From Pseudoalteromonas luteoviolacea (GTDB taxonomy: Bacteria > Pseudomonadota > Gammaproteobacteria > Enterobacterales > Alteromonadaceae), in contig NZ_JAKFZS010000009.1 of NCBI RefSeq assembly GCF_021654285.1, forward strand, positions 1 through 64,000: a DNA stretch of 64,000 bases. The letters run 5' to 3'. Both the position numbers and the translations under genes were made by a program. Below are positions 63,418 to 64,000 of this stretch, one piece after another (position 1 is the stretch's first letter; every line of letters starts with the position of its first letter). The notes beneath the pieces are model-generated. The model saw only the letters and a program-made list of their open reading frames with translations. It was not told the origin of the DNA and did no database searches.

Positions 63418-64000
63418 TTACTGAAAACGCGCAATACTGTAGGGGGTAATATCAAATACTGTTGGCTGGTTTGCAACCAAGTTTGCGATGAGTTCACTGG
63501 TGATCGCGGCCTGTGTTAAACCCAAATGTTGATGGCCTAGTGCAAATAAAATATTGGGGTGCGTTGGCGCCTGGCCTATCACAGGTAATGAGTCGGGTAG
63601 TGAAGGTCTAGGGCCCATCCAGTGTTCGCCTTGCTTTACATGGTTGAACTTTTTCAGCAGCGCTTGAGCGTGGGTCAGTAAAGATGCTGCACGAGTATAG
63701 AATGGAGGTCTGTGTAAGCCTGCAAATTCGACAGTACCAGCCAACCTGAGACCCGCTTGCATTGGTGTCATAATGAATTGTCGGTCTGCAGAGGCAACGG
63801 GGCGACTGAGTGCATGGTTACTAAGCATATTATGATAACCCCGCTCGGCTTCTATCGGTAACTTATAGCCTAATTGCTGACAAAGTTGTTTGCTCCAAGC
63901 ACCAGTACAGATAATGACCTTGCTAAAGTGTTTTGATTTTCCAAGTGAGTTGATGACACTCGCATTGTGCTCATGTTGAGCGACTTCTGCGACAGATTGC
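63418..64000 (-). CDS. DadA-like FAD-dependent oxidoreductase (5' part outside window)
   Basis: The frame stays open to the window edge, so the N terminus with the FAD Rossmann motif is missing. The visible C-terminal 193 residues have VIICTGAWSKQL, PIEAERGYHN, LRLAGTVEFAGLHRPP, WMGPRPSLPDSLPVIG and LFALGHQHLGLTQA. These are typical of D-amino-acid dehydrogenases (DadA family). The adjoining M24 peptidase suggests a D-proline or D-hydroxyproline dehydrogenase role. Confidence 0.85.
   Translation of the reverse strand, partial: QSVAEVAQHEHNASVINSLGKSKHFSKVIICTGAWSKQLCQQLGYKLPIEAERGYHNMLSNHALSRPVASADRQFIMTPMQAGLRLAGTVEFAGLHRPPFYTRAASLLTHAQALLKKFNHVKQGEHWMGPRPSLPDSLPVIGQAPTHPNILFALGHQHLGLTQAAITSELIANLVANQPTVFDITPYSIARFQ

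Overview
The window looks like a chromosomal segment of a marine gammaproteobacterium, most likely a violacein-forming Pseudoalteromonas. The DNA is AT-rich, and signalling genes are dense: two PAS histidine kinases, CreBC, and several c-di-GMP and receiver proteins. A complete vioABCDE operon lies at 45.3-37.9 kb. The genus is inferred from gene content; no rRNA or tRNA gene was seen. No insertion sequence, phage or CRISPR array was found.

Layout. 0-10 kb: a secreted gluzincin-type metallopeptidase, an EAL-domain protein, a YdcZ-type membrane protein, an Ig-like secreted protein, an SDR, unknown proteins, a spermidine-synthase-like methyltransferase and a periplasmic binding protein. 8.9-15.2 kb: a PAS-PAS kinase with an adjoining Rcp1-type receiver, then an AttEFGH-type ABC exporter operon (ATPase, FtsX-type permease, AttH-like lipoprotein). 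15.3-23.8 kb: yjdM, a REC-GGDEF-EAL protein, a LysE-type exporter overlapping a macrodomain gene, creB-creC-creD, a second LysE exporter and a GNAT acetyltransferase. 23.9-29 kb: a TetR/TrmK-like operon divergent from an MBL-fold lipoprotein, small proteins, and a GDPD-fold protein with degenerate metal ligands.

29-36.3 kb holds a two-gene operon of a very large GltB-like glutamate synthase followed 13 bp later by a CysJ-like diflavin reductase. There is no gltD and no cysI beside it. 36.7-47.4 kb holds an auxiliary TrpRS gene (trpS) of the indolmycin-tolerant type. It is preceded by a short leader ORF with tandem Trp codons and by mutually exclusive RNA helices, one of which covers the trpS ribosome-binding site. 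trpS converges on vioABCDE, and a MATE exporter lies upstream of vioA. Because violacein synthesis consumes tryptophan, a tryptophan-sensing leader on a second TrpRS here is the most coherent regulatory story in the window.

47.7-64 kb: a MerC-like membrane protein, a large hybrid histidine kinase overlapping a convergent receiver protein, a secreted basic-secretory-family metallopeptidase with discoidin and PPC domains, GNAT and EamA proteins, a possible orphan small RNA, a SYLF lipoprotein, a diguanylate cyclase, an HAAAP amino-acid permease, a small lipoprotein, a DGSG-repeat protein, an M24 peptidase and a truncated DadA-like oxidoreductase.

Family assignments come from motifs and remembered family features, with no database search. 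Promoters, operators and RNA structures were read by eye and are hypotheses.
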